NCBI GenBank assembly: GCA_002682825.1
Contig: NOKP01000001.1
Coordinates: 3,971,296 to 4,035,295, forward strand
Source: Neonectria sp. B-13
Lineage: Eukaryota; Ascomycota; Sordariomycetes; Hypocreales; Nectriaceae
Direction: 5' to 3'
DNA length: 64,000 nt
The notes beneath the pieces are model-generated. The model worked only from the letters and a program-made list of their open reading frames with translations. It made no database searches and had not been told where the DNA came from. Positions 23,729 through 33,976 of this stretch are shown piece by piece (within the stretch, counting starts at the first letter, position 1; the number at the start of each line of letters is the position of its first letter). The translations under genes were made by a program, and so were the position numbers.

Positions 23729-26102
23729 GTTTGATGGTCCTGTCACCGACCTTCTTGGCCTAGGAGGCAGTGACGTGGCTTCGAGCTGAACGACAAGACT
23801 GTTAGCATCAGGCATGGCACCCATCAATGCATGAAGCATGTCACTGAATATGGCGTCTTGGTAAGACAGAGTCTTATGGTTGTGGGAAAATGACCCCAAA
23901 AGCGGGCTCTCTCCTGGAGAGAGCTGCGGCTGAGATGAGACAACCGAGGTGGCAAAGGACGGTCTTTGGGGGCCAGACTAACAGGGCAAGCCACGTACCA
24001 GAAGCGAGGAAGGCATGTAGTATTGATGGGAGGTGGGCGAATAGACGCCGTCCGAATGAAGTATCGATGTGATTGGTGGTGTCGCGAGGAGCTTGCGCTG
24101 TGCGTGAGCCCAAAGGGTACTGAGGCGTCTTGATCCAAGTCTAAGTGGGGGAAAGATCGATTGAAAAAGCAAAGTGATGAGGACAGTCTCGGACTTGGTA
24201 TTTGGATGATGCAGGTGAGAATTATTAGGCGGTTATGTCGGTAAAGGGCCCGAGGGTCGTGGAAGGGAGTTTAGATCTGGCTGTGAAACTTGGGCAAGGC
24301 GAGGAGGACTCATGATGATTTATTTATGTCGTCGATGGCACTCTTCAGCCCACCTTCCAAGTTCTCCACTCCGGTTGATTGGCACTCGACACAGAATCGT
24401 CGCCAAAGGCCCTGGGAGGCCTTTTTCAGCCTCAACGTCGGGTCTCCCGCGCTGCAGTGGATGCCATGATGCAGGAACAGAGAAGGATCGAGCCCGAGCA
24501 ACGCAGAGTTGGACCGGGGGATTGGCCGGGCAGATGCTCAGCCTGCCCGAAAGGGGACACTCATGCCTCCAGAAGACCGACAGGTGGTGAAGTGGGGATC
24601 CACAGGGCTGAGGCTGGGGGTTTCCACGCAGACGGATGAGCTGCTAGCTGAAGCTCTAGAAGCTGGGCTAGCTTGTAATAGTCGACAACGTCGGTGACGT
24701 TGGTCGTTGTCGGTGACCTCAGAGATCGGCGACCTGGGATGTCGGCGACCGCCCGAAGGATGGCAACCTCCAAGTATCAGCGACATGTCGCAGATGGACA
24801 TCTTGGTTTTATCGAGAGAAAAATTGGGGACAAGGTCGCCGACCTGGAGGTGTCGAGGACTTGCTCAGTCGGCGATGTGAGCCATTGGACAGGTTGCGCA
24901 TCGGAGACTTGGGAGGTTGACGATGGTTTATATTTATCCAAAACCGTTGCGCTAGCCACCCCGTTGGAGGCTAGGCAGACTTGCTCCATGCCAAACTTAA
25001 TACTGGACAAGCCTTTGGTCGTATATCCCGCCTTGTTGGAAGCGCGCGGCTCGGGCTGGGCCTTCTGGCGACTCCGTTTGCTAATGTCGATGCTCTAGTA
25101 GTACCCCGCGAGATGGACAGTTCTGAACCTGTCTGTCCACCATGGCCCTACATGCATTCTGGACCTTGAGCTATTAGTTACCGTGATGAAGAGACAGGCG
25201 GTGTATCGTACCAATGCCAGAGATGTCATTTCAAGCGCCGGGATTGGCCAAGGGAACAGCCAAAGGAACGACCAAGGGACCGGCCAAAGGAACGATCAAG
25301 GGACCGGCCAAGGGAACTTGGCCGTTTTGGAAGAACCTTTTCTCTGAAGCAATTAATTGCCGATGCTCCACTCGATTTCTGGGGGTGTGTTGTCACTTGC
25401 CGGGCTTCTAGAGCCCGTCACCTGCTGAGGAACACAGCTGCACGGGCTTCCCGAAGCTTAAACCCGCTACACCCAAGTTATCCCTTTCCGTCTTACGTCA
25501 GTCCAGGCTAGGAACTCTGTTAGCACTATACCTAAATTCATCCCATAGCAACTTAAAGCGGCTGCCTAAATGAGAGGAGAGTGTAGTCTAGCGTATCTCC
25601 ACTCTGTCACATACTTCGATGGAAGCCTGGGCTGCTGGGACTGGTTTCGTATCAAGGGGACCCGACTCAAGGGAGCCTGAATCCCCGAACTATTCAATAT
25701 AACTACATCGAACCAACACTCCAAGCTTCCTCAACTCCCCGAGCTACTTCACCGCTCGACTTTCTTCCCTGCCCGGGCTCATTCACTTCACATTTTCGTG
25801 TTTATGTGGATGTGACTGATCGGTCGCAATTCGGGATAGAATAAAGTGTCTGGTCTCATTAAAAATCTCTGGACCCATTATGGTTCAGTGTGGATTAGGT
25901 CGTTAGTTTTTACCAGACCTAAACAAGCCCCTGGTGAAGGGGAGTCTACCTCTACCTAGGTATGCCTGACATGCCGTTGAATCAACCAACCTCCTGGCAC
26001 CAGTTCCAAACTTTGGGAACCATCCCTCGCATCCTAACTAGTTCCAACCAACCTGTATTCTTCCAATAAAAAGCTATCACAATGCACCCAAATAACATCC
26101 AA
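23729..26102. other. 2.4 kb intergenic region with repeats
   Basis: No gene could be supported. A degenerate GTCGGCGAC-type repeat field lies near 24680-24880 and a 12-bp tandem repeat at 25246-25317. The open frames over these repeats give Gly/Lys-Gly repeats and lack family features. The region could be decayed coding or mobile DNA, but I see no terminal repeats or transposase motifs. Confidence 0.5.
25246..25317. repeat. 12-bp tandem repeat, six copies
   Basis: Six imperfect copies of RRYCAARGRAMC, for example GGCCAAGGGAAC, are joined head to tail. Alternate copies match best, so a 24-bp higher-order unit is likely. On the plus strand it would encode Ala-Lys-Gly-Thr/Thr-Lys-Gly-Pro repeats within a frame running to 25411. 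There is no independent evidence that it is translated. Confidence 0.9.
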
Positions 26103-26937
26103 TCACAGGACGGCGAAAAGCATAGTAATGATCCCGGCAATCAGGAGGGACCCTGACATCGCATTCGAAGAGGCCATCGATGGAATCGTTGGCGCAGGAG
26201 TCCCCGTTGACGAGGGCGACCCGTCAGTGACTCCAGTCGCAGATGGAACAACCCCGCCAGCTGTCGACGTTGCGGACGCCGTCAGGGGCGGGGGAGTGTA
26301 GGTCACGTTGGAAGGGGGTGGTACAGTATCCTCCAACTGGGCAAAGTCTGCGCATGTGAGGCGGGTTTTGTTGGCGTAGTGGACGACAAAGGAGCGGTTG
26401 CCAAAGAAGGCACCGATTCCGTCCTTGGTGGACGCATAGTAATCGACGTACTCGACCTCGAAGGGGTCGCTCTGTATGGTGCCATACTTTCCGCTGAGGT
26501 CTCCCACCTGGCACGATGCAGGGTCGTTACTGTCGCAGGGCGTTTCCTCGCCACGCTTGAAGGGATCTAGGTGGGCTAGCGTCTTGGTGCAGTTGCCATC
26601 GGGGGCGGGATCGACGTGCAGATGGTAGACTATATTGCGTTACTGAGAGTTCTAAAGCAGACATAGAACCGTGGTACTTACGGAAAGGACCGCCCTCCTT
26701 GGGGAGGTTCTCGAACTTGACGACGAATCTGACGCCGTTTCCGTTCTTGGCGGCCGACGCACTGATGGAGCCTTTGACGTTGCCGTCAATAGTAGTCTGC
26801 TTGAAGAACGACTCTTCAGGGAGAGAAGCCTTGTACACGACTCCCACGGGGTTGTCGGTGACAGGTTCGGCGTCCTGACCCGCAACGCGACCGATGAGCG
26901 CCACCGACAGGGCAGCAAGAGCAGCGGAGGTTCGCAT
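26103..26937 (-). CDS. GPI-anchored Cu-only superoxide dismutase-like surface protein
   Basis: Two exons, 26937-26682 and 26629-26103, give 260 residues. A signal peptide ends near VAGQD at about residue 20. The SOD-like domain follows, with GGPFLYHLHVDP formed across the intron (the HxH pair of copper ligands), a further His in LAHLDPF, paired cysteines, GKYGTI, and FVVHYANKTRLTC near its end. A Ser/Thr/Pro-rich stalk leads to a small-residue site and a hydrophobic tail, as in GPI anchoring. The family disproportionates superoxide outside the cell, as known for SOD5-type fungal enzymes with copper and no zinc. Ligand geometry was judged by eye only. The 52-base intron has a GTAAGT donor. Confidence 0.88.
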
Positions 26938-29013
26938 GTTGGATGGATGTAGTGTAGTTTGAGGCTTGAGATTTGAGGTCCGAGATAGGAGGTGGGTTTG
27001 TGTATTGCTAGGTGGGTGAGCCTGAAGTTTCTTGCGAGGTGAAGGTTGTTGTGTTGTGAGGGAGAAGATTAAGAGGAAGGGAGAGAGAGATCAACCGAGG
27101 GAGAGAGCCAGCCAAGCACAGTGGTGGTTCTTTGTCTCTAGGTAGGTGATCTACATAAAGTAGGTGTCTATGAATCACAGAAAAGGGAAAACGGCTGAGG
27201 CTAGAGCGTGACGGACTGGCAGCAGCTGGCAGGTGCCGGACGACGATCTTATAATGCAAGGTCCTTGGCGCTGTATGAGAGCTCTCTGAGCTACTAGTTA
27301 CCTAAGTAGTGCTGCCCGCTGCCCGCTGCCCGCTGCTGAACATGGAATAATTAGCACAACCCTCCTGACCAGGCAATGCCGGTTGCTCCTGTCCAACGTA
27401 GCGAGGTACACCTCGACTGCCAAGCAGCCAAGGCGAGGCTCCGTCGCACGTAGACGAGCCCGAACGAATTGATGCAACGCGCAAACGCGGGGGGGCAGTG
27501 AAGGACAGTGACGCCGGGGCGACGTGTGGTTGCGTGAATCCTCTGCGCCGGCGATTGGCTGTTAACAGACAGACGCGGGACCTAGCCGGGATAGCAAGCC
27601 TCCCAAAGGCGCCCCCAAACCCCCATGGCGCTAGGTACCTTCGTAGGTTTCACCGCGGCCCTTGGAGGCTTTGCTTCGGTGGAACGAGACCAGCGGCCCT
27701 CTGCTCATCTACCATGGAAGTCTCCTTCGCACGAAGCCCGTGGCTGAAGTTTGCATGCTGCAGGCCCGACTCTTGGTCCTTGTCGTCCAGGCGACTGAGG
27801 CAGTGCTGACACACCGCTGCATGCTCCATGGCAAGCATCGTTTAGTCTACACGTACATCCGAAAGAGCAATAAAGGAAGTGTGTGACGTCGGACGAATAC
27901 GCCGTGCAACATGACATGCTCGAACGCCCCTAACACCCGTAATTGCAGGACTCAGGTCTGGAGGATTCGCTTCGGCTGTTTATACATTCTCGAATATAGT
28001 GCACTGGGAGGGAAGGCTTGGGTCTTGGTGAAGGTACATAGTAGAGCAAACACTCTACCGCATGCATCGACAGAACCAAGCAATCTTGTTGCTGACGGGA
28101 ATCAACGCGAAGGTGCCCAGGTGCCGTGCGATAGGTCATGTCACGCTTTGGGACGTGTTTCGTTTCGTTTCACGCCTAGCACGTCGTCTTGCAAACCATT
28201 GGCGCATCCATCTTGGCCGAGCGTCTCCCCGTCAGCGCCAAGGGCCGCTTATACTGCATTATTTGAGTTGGCCTGGTTCGTTCTCAGTGATCGGCCCTGA
28301 TGCATCCAATCGACATGGGTGCTCCAACCCATCACGAATTCATAATCACCCAACGGCTGAGCATCGGGCGCTTGTTTTAATGCAGCCGTGCAGAGTGTAC
28401 GCCTTGCTTGTGGACGAAAATAACCACACCTCACGAATGCAACAATGTGCATACGCGCCCATCTTATTCAAACAAGCATATGCTGCAGCAGACAGGATGA
28501 GCCTTTAGGCTTTACTCTTGCATAAACCCAAGATGAGTCTGGGAGATCCTAATTTGCAGCTACAACTAACTACGTGATCCGTCATGGTGAGTACCTGGGC
28601 TCTCGGTGGAATTGAGATTCCGGACATCAAGGTAGAGAGAGATGCACTACTCAGTCGAAACGAATCAGATCTTCACAGTCAGGTCCTCTGCATACATGAA
28701 TAAAACACCGCGAAATACTTCGTAGATACTGTGTTTGCATATTGGATTCCATTCCCACCAACCCTCTTGGTGGTGTGGCAGAAGGTGTGGCGCAACTCCC
28801 TTATCGGATTGCATTATGTGGCGCATGCTTCCAGCCTTATCAGTGAGGCAGGAACTGGCCGGCTGTCGACAGCGCCAGGGAACAACACCCAAGCAGGCAG
28901 CTTCAACGGTCTCGCCATCAACATCTCCCACAACCACCCCGCCGCCCACATTGCCCGAAACGATTCGCGCTACTTGCCCACCACGGTCGCATAGTCTCCA
29001 GATTCTGCCCATC
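26938..29013. other. 2.1 kb intergenic region
   Basis: Divergent flank between the SOD-like gene and the V-ATPase subunit f gene. It contains a GCTGCCC heptamer repeat at 27311-27331 and AGGTAGGTGA motifs near 27140. The frame at 28062-28508 has no family features. I see no gene. Confidence 0.55.
27311..27331. repeat. 7-bp tandem repeat GCTGCCC x3
   Basis: Three perfect copies are followed by GCTGCTG. They lie about 375 bases upstream of the SOD-like gene. Confidence 0.9.
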
Positions 29014-29431
29014 ATGAAGCCCGTCGTCAGCGCCTTTAACGCGTGGTCCTGGTTCGCCAATCCCACCCGCCCGAGCTTCAACCCGGGGGCATGACGCAGC
29101 TAACAACGACTCTTTAGTACCGTCCTCTCCGTCTTCGCCATCGTCATACTTAGCGTTATCGCCTTACTATACCGCAACGGTCACGAGGAGTTCGTTGGCG
29201 GAAAGGATGATCCCGAGGACGGCAAGGCTGTGGCCGGCACCATCTTTACTGCCGTCATCGTCTACGCTGTACGTAACATCGACGCGCACATCCACTCCAG
29301 CTCGACCCATCCCTTCACCGGTTACATGAGAATACCTATATACTAACCGATTTCAGGGGTTCTTTATCTTTTGCGGAATTCAAGGACTCCTACACGCCCG
29401 AGAGAGCCGAAGGGGCGCGATCGCCTTGTAA
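29014..29431 (+). CDS. V-ATPase V0 subunit f homologue (RNase K-like)
   Basis: Small two-helix membrane protein of 87 residues, built from three short exons: 29014-29051, 29118-29268 and 29357-29431. The product starts MKPVVSAFNAWS, joins to CTVLSVFAIVILSVIALL, continues with HEEFVGGKDDPEDGKAVA, a second helix FTAVIVYAGFFIFCGIQ, and a basic tail. Length, the Met-basic-Pro-Val-Val-Ser start, the Cys-Thr-Val-Leu-Ser junction and the DPEDG loop match what I recall of yeast YPR170W-B, the f subunit of the V0 sector. It would serve the vacuolar proton pump. Intron 1 needs a GTTCGC donor; its branch is CTAAC. Intron 2 has GTACGT and a perfect TACTAAC. Two other in-phase donors in exon 1 would drop two to four residues. 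Confidence 0.87.
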
Positions 29432-30003
29432 CGACATCACCAGCGGATAGAGCACGAAGCGGAACCGGGCGTTCTGGACACCTTATCGATTTGCATTTGG
29501 GCCGGCATTATATTCCAGAGGAAGAGTAAACCCGGCATGTTGGCGGAGCGGACGAGCGCGCCGTACGGGACGCTTAATCAATAAGTGCGGGTTGGTGGTA
29601 GCCTGCTATGTACGAAATGTGCGAATACTTAGACGAATCATTCAATTTGTTGCCTTGGGCTCTGCGTGTCAACTTGCGTTTCCCCGTTGAGGAATTGAAG
29701 TTATGTTTCACATGGAGCAGACATACTTGGGATGCCTGGCTTCAGATGATACTCACGCATTCAGTAGCAACACCTTGATCATCTAATTGGAATTTTGATT
29801 GGTGCAGGTACTATGGCACTATCTGAACTATGTAATGGGGAGGAAAGATAGTTTGGGAAGTGGTCCTTGTTGCTACATATCATGGCCTCTGCTGCTGCAA
29901 GTTGTGCAGTAGGGCAACTCTCCCCTCGCCGAAACAGATTCGATGAATAGTTCTATGTTCGGTTTGCAGGTTTAAACTGCAGAGAACCCCCTTTCCGCTT
30001 CAT
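29432..30003. other. Convergent 3' flanks
   Basis: Region between the stops of the V-ATPase f and HET genes. No gene is seen. Confidence 0.6.
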
Positions 30004-31785
30004 TCAGAACCACAAAATCCCCTTCTTCTCCCCATTATTCTTCTCAACCTTCAGGGATACGCTGTAGAAGAGACTGGAGTATTTGCTCTCTAGACCAATA
30101 GTCGCCCTCACTATGCGCAGCAGTCTCAAGTGGTCCCTCCGCTGCGTTTTGTCCAGAACACCCTCGAAGTCCCCCTTGGCGATTCGCGGCTGAGTCTCGA
30201 ATGCGTACCATGGCTCGTAGTACAAGGCCGCGGTGCCGAACGGATTCGGAGGTAGGGGTTCCACGCCTGTGACCAAGCATGTTCCCTCAGGCTGTGAGCC
30301 ATGCACGCCGTCCAGGCCGAGTTCGAGAACCCCCAGGACCTTGGGCGTGGTCAACTCCTCCACAGAGGGGTTAGAGGCCAGGTCGAAGTTGATTTCGTAG
30401 GATTCTGGCGATCCTGAGAATTCCTTGGACATATCATAGAAGTACTGCCACGCGGGTGATCGGGAGCGTACGTGGACTGCGTATGGCGACGCCTCCTCTG
30501 GATCTTTCATCTCGGGGTGGAATATCATACCCTTGAGATATCTGATCTCCGGGGTGTCATGTGGTACAAATATCTGACGAGGAATTGCTTCCGTCATAGG
30601 CTCGGCTTGGCTCGTGCCAATGATTGTCAGGAGTTCGTCAGGAAGAATGATATTGTTCATCATTGAGAGAACCAAAATGTCGGGTCGGATCCTCACAAAG
30701 TAAGCCTCGTTATCCCATGAGGCTCTCTGGAGGAGAATGGCCGGGTTGATGGAGGCCTGACCCCTTCGTAGTTCACAATTCAGAAAGGCGAGAAAGATGG
30801 TCCCGGATTTATCCGTCGGGAGCGGCGTTAGAGGAAGCTCTAGATGCAAGCCTCGGTTCGTCATGGCCGTAGAAATGCCGGAACGAAGGGAAATGTACTT
30901 TGATCGCCTAGGGACCAGGTCATTGAGGTCGTCAAGGCCATGGTCAATCTCAAATGCTGCCGGGTTGTCAGCAAGCAGCCCCCAAAAGTCTTGGCCTTCG
31001 ACTGGGTGTTGATGGAGACACCATGCGTAGATGGACTCGTCGTCGGTGGACTTTATAATCTCTTCTTGCAGCCGCTTGAATGCATTCTTCTGTCCCTCGC
31101 CGTAGAGTAAAGGCATGTGGATATCGAAGAGACCAAGGAGGCAGTAGGCGATGTCCTCTGACCGGGTTGTTTCCCGTCTCGCCGCCCAGTTCATTCTCTC
31201 TGCGATAGAAAGATGATTCAATTTCCGTCCTTGACTTGACTTCGATTGGGTAGGTGTTTCAAGCACCTCCCCGGGGATTCTTGTGACTTCTTGGATGTCT
31301 TTCTTAAGCGAGTCTCTGGTGCCAAGGGGAGCCCAGTCGTTGTAGTAGAAGACCACCTTTTTCGGGGCAATGAGTTCCTGTAAGGTCCAGCCTCTTGTAA
31401 ACCAACGGCTCTTCTTGAACATGTAGTTTGTCCCATCTGACCCGCTCGTGCTGTCGACGTCTTCCAGGAAGGCGATGCAGACGACCGACGCTGCATACCA
31501 GCGAAACATGGAGTTGATGGCCTCTGAGAGTTCAGCACTGCTACTCTTGTCTATGCAACAAGTGTCGATCCAGATGTAGTTGAGCCCGAAAGATGTTGCA
31601 ATCTCACAGCTTCCTCGTAGCTTGCTGTATCGCTCAGGCATCACTGCCTCAGCATGGTTGCATCTCTGGATGTCTTCAAGGGTCACTTCTTCCTTCCCCC
31701 AAGTATGAGACAAAATGGCATATCCTGGCACATCGTTCCCGGCAAAGAACTCTACCTCCAGAGTCTGAGCGTTTAACAATCGCAT
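30004..31785 (-). CDS. HET-domain protein (heterokaryon incompatibility type)
   Basis: Single exon of 593 residues from the ATG at 31785. The N-terminal HET domain shows its conserved blocks in order: YAILSHTWG near residue 22, LNYIWIDTCCIDK near residue 70 with AINSMFRWYAASVVCIAFLEDV, and SRWFTRGWTLQELIAPK near residue 126. Next comes a segment common to these proteins (SIAERMNWAARRETTRSEDIAYCLLG, of which SEDIAYCLLG is most diagnostic). The C-terminal 330 residues are unassigned; I see no NACHT, WD40 or ankyrin repeats. HET domains act in non-self recognition and can trigger cell death. Which recognition system this one serves cannot be told. The frame is intact. Confidence 0.95.
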   Translation of the reverse strand: MRLLNAQTLEVEFFAGNDVPGYAILSHTWGKEEVTLEDIQRCNHAEAVMPERYSKLRGSCEIATSFGLNYIWIDTCCIDKSSSAELSEAINSMFRWYAASVVCIAFLEDVDSTSGSDGTNYMFKKSRWFTRGWTLQELIAPKKVVFYYNDWAPLGTRDSLKKDIQEVTRIPGEVLETPTQSKSSQGRKLNHLSIAERMNWAARRETTRSEDIAYCLLGLFDIHMPLLYGEGQKNAFKRLQEEIIKSTDDESIYAWCLHQHPVEGQDFWGLLADNPAAFEIDHGLDDLNDLVPRRSKYISLRSGISTAMTNRGLHLELPLTPLPTDKSGTIFLAFLNCELRRGQASINPAILLQRASWDNEAYFVRIRPDILVLSMMNNIILPDELLTIIGTSQAEPMTEAIPRQIFVPHDTPEIRYLKGMIFHPEMKDPEEASPYAVHVRSRSPAWQYFYDMSKEFSGSPESYEINFDLASNPSVEELTTPKVLGVLELGLDGVHGSQPEGTCLVTGVEPLPPNPFGTAALYYEPWYAFETQPRIAKGDFEGVLDKTQRRDHLRLLRIVRATIGLESKYSSLFYSVSLKVEKNNGEKKGILWF

Positions 31786-32446
31786 GTTATCAGCGCCTTG
31801 AGCGATGCACGCCGTGCGTGGTTCGTCACTGTCTTTAAAGGAGCCTGTTTGTTTCTCAGTAGCTTTCTCTCAATTGTCCCACCGATAAATCTTTTACTAT
31901 TCCCTCTAGAAGCGAGCCATGCGACTCGCGATGATTGGAGTCGATAAAGGAGCGGATCGTTGTAGGTTGATGAGTCTAAGAACACTAACCACGTCCGTCG
32001 AAGGTTGAAGCTGATATCGAGACTAGATCTATACAGTGCTAGAACTTGGGGTTCTCACTGTCGAACGTTGATATTGTCACTGCTGCACGAAGTGATGGAT
32101 GTTCTTTTGTTGAAGAGAATTACCAGTTTCTGCAGCGCGCTGTCATTGAAATTACAGGGATGAGAGACTATATAAGAATGTATAAGTTACGGACTGGAAA
32201 GGATCGAGCACCATGCTCTATATGTACTAGATTTGTTGTGTTTTGGTTGACGAAATATTCGTCCCGATACGCCAACTACCCAAGCTCGATTAATTAAGAA
32301 GGTAATGCCTTTTGAGAAATAACAACAGAAGACATATCGTCGATTGACGGAAGTCCCCTTGGGACGGCATTTGACTATCCACGCTTACACCATCTTTGGG
32401 TGTAAGTGATGAACTATGACCAGGCCAGCTGGAGTTGTACCAACCG
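31786..32446. other. Intergenic
   Basis: Upstream flank of the HET gene and 3' flank of the DUF4291 gene, which is transcribed in the same direction. It is moderately AT-rich compared with the window. No gene is seen. Confidence 0.6.
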
Positions 32447-33127
32447 TCATGACTCGGTAGAAGTAGCAGGGGCTATCATTTCAAGCCGCATCTGAACAGA
32501 TTCAGGGACGTTAAACGGCCTCTCCTCAGGTACCAAGCCCAGCTGCACCAACTCCTCAGTTGTGATGTCCGGCTGTTTATCAATGACGCTCTTAAGCTCA
32601 CGGGCCATCTCCGTCACGTCCTCAATCTCATAAACCCACTCGTTGGCCCAGGTCTCGCTCAAGGCACCGGGAATACCAATTTGTATGCTTCGATACGGGA
32701 GGACCTCGAGGCTGGGCGTCCGCTCAGGATCCCACTGAATCCTTACGTCGCTCGACTTTTCGCGCCTTCCACCGGCGGCCTTCTGATCGTTACTGTCGGC
32801 TACCTGGCTCCGCTGAACATGAGTGGAGAGGACACCTCTCTCAAGCAGGCCAACGAAGTCGGCGTGTTTCATCCTGAGGGCGAGGATGCGGGACTGGCCG
32901 GGATCTTTGTGGGAGTAGCCAGCGCGGTACATCATCCACGCCCAGCTGGGCTTGACCCAGGTCATTCGTCCAGGTTTGAAGTCCGGGGAGGCATTGAGCT
33001 TCTGGGCGTTGACGGCGGCATCGGCTATTGATGGCTTGTAGGCCTGATATACTGTGATGGTGGTGTCGTCGTAGAGGGCACGTATCTGCCGGTATGGGAC
33101 TTGGGTGGGGGTGGTAACAGCGGCCAT
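32447..33127 (-). CDS. DUF4291 family protein
   Basis: Single exon of 226 residues. The N-terminal half carries the family pattern: VPYRQIRALYDDTTITVYQAY at residues 11-31, abbreviated here to its core RQIRALYDD, then KPGRMTWVKPSWAWMMYRAGY (core MTWVKPS, WMMYR) and QSRILALRM. The second half has RIQWDPER and IQIGIPG. The family is widespread in bacteria and fungi and has no established biochemical role that I can cite. There is no signal peptide or membrane helix. The start lies in a favourable GCC-ATG-G context. The HET gene is 660 bases downstream in the same orientation, and I infer no link from that. Confidence 0.92.
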   Translation of the reverse strand: MAAVTTPTQVPYRQIRALYDDTTITVYQAYKPSIADAAVNAQKLNASPDFKPGRMTWVKPSWAWMMYRAGYSHKDPGQSRILALRMKHADFVGLLERGVLSTHVQRSQVADSNDQKAAGGRREKSSDVRIQWDPERTPSLEVLPYRSIQIGIPGALSETWANEWVYEIEDVTEMARELKSVIDKQPDITTEELVQLGLVPEERPFNVPESVQMRLEMIAPATSTES

Positions 33128-33976
33128 GGTGAGACGGGAAGCGATTGGTACTAGTAGTTTGCCAGTTGCGTGCCAGAGTTGTCCGGGACGAAGGTATCTT
33201 TATATCCATTGTCACGGCTGAACAAAGAAGGCCTGAGCTCTAGTGGTGACTTGACGAAGCTAAGGTGCGCATGAGTCTTCGGCGTACAGGCAACCTGCAG
33301 CTGTTCTAACGCGACGTCACAGGTCCCCGAGGCCACTAAGATCGCCGGACTGCGTGACCCCGTGTGCCCCGCCATCGCCGGGACACACTGCACTGCGCCC
33401 ACCTGACCAGCCCAGCCAGGCGGGCAGACGGGAACCCGGGATGGAAGCGACCCTCCTGGGCCGCTAACATGGCAGATACAGTGCCGACGATAGGCAGCTT
33501 GTTAGGCACTCTGTGAGTGGACGTGTGGGCGTCCCGACAGGGCAGTGGAGAAGACCCTCCCCGCCGCCCGCCAGCCCAGCTCCCTTCCATTCCAGTAGTC
33601 AGGCTGCCTCAGCAACAAACTCAACACCAACAATATCATCAAAATACCTCCTCCGCTTCGGCATATCTTCCTCTCCTGGAACCCTTACCTCGGCACATCC
33701 TCAGCCGTGGACTCACGGGACCGACGAACACCATCCTACTTGCCTACGTTCTCCCCTCGCTACCATCTGCCCCACCTCTCCAGCTCCAACACCGCTCCAA
33801 CAAGGTCCAGCCAGCGGCGTACCCATCCCCGCCTTGTCGATTCACGAATACAGCACTCAGGCTTCAGCCTCTCGAGAAAGCGAATGGGCTGACTCCCTCC
33901 ATCTGACGCACCCCGACCCTCCTCCTCGACCCCGATCCATCTGCTCTCCCCGCGGTCCGCCCCTCTGAAGTTGTGC
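33128..33976. other. Divergent promoter region
   Basis: Shared upstream region of DUF4291 (-) and Vps9 (+). A C-rich frame from 33513 to 33968 runs up to the Vps9 start and is probably 5' leader. No separate gene is supported. Confidence 0.6.

Noticed and set aside
24300..25420. Transposon remnant
   Set aside because: Only short internal repeats were found; there are no terminal repeats, target-site duplications or transposase/reverse transcriptase motifs.
28062..28508. 148-codon plus-strand frame
   Set aside because: It has no recognisable family, no signal or membrane pattern and a non-ATG start; treated as chance.
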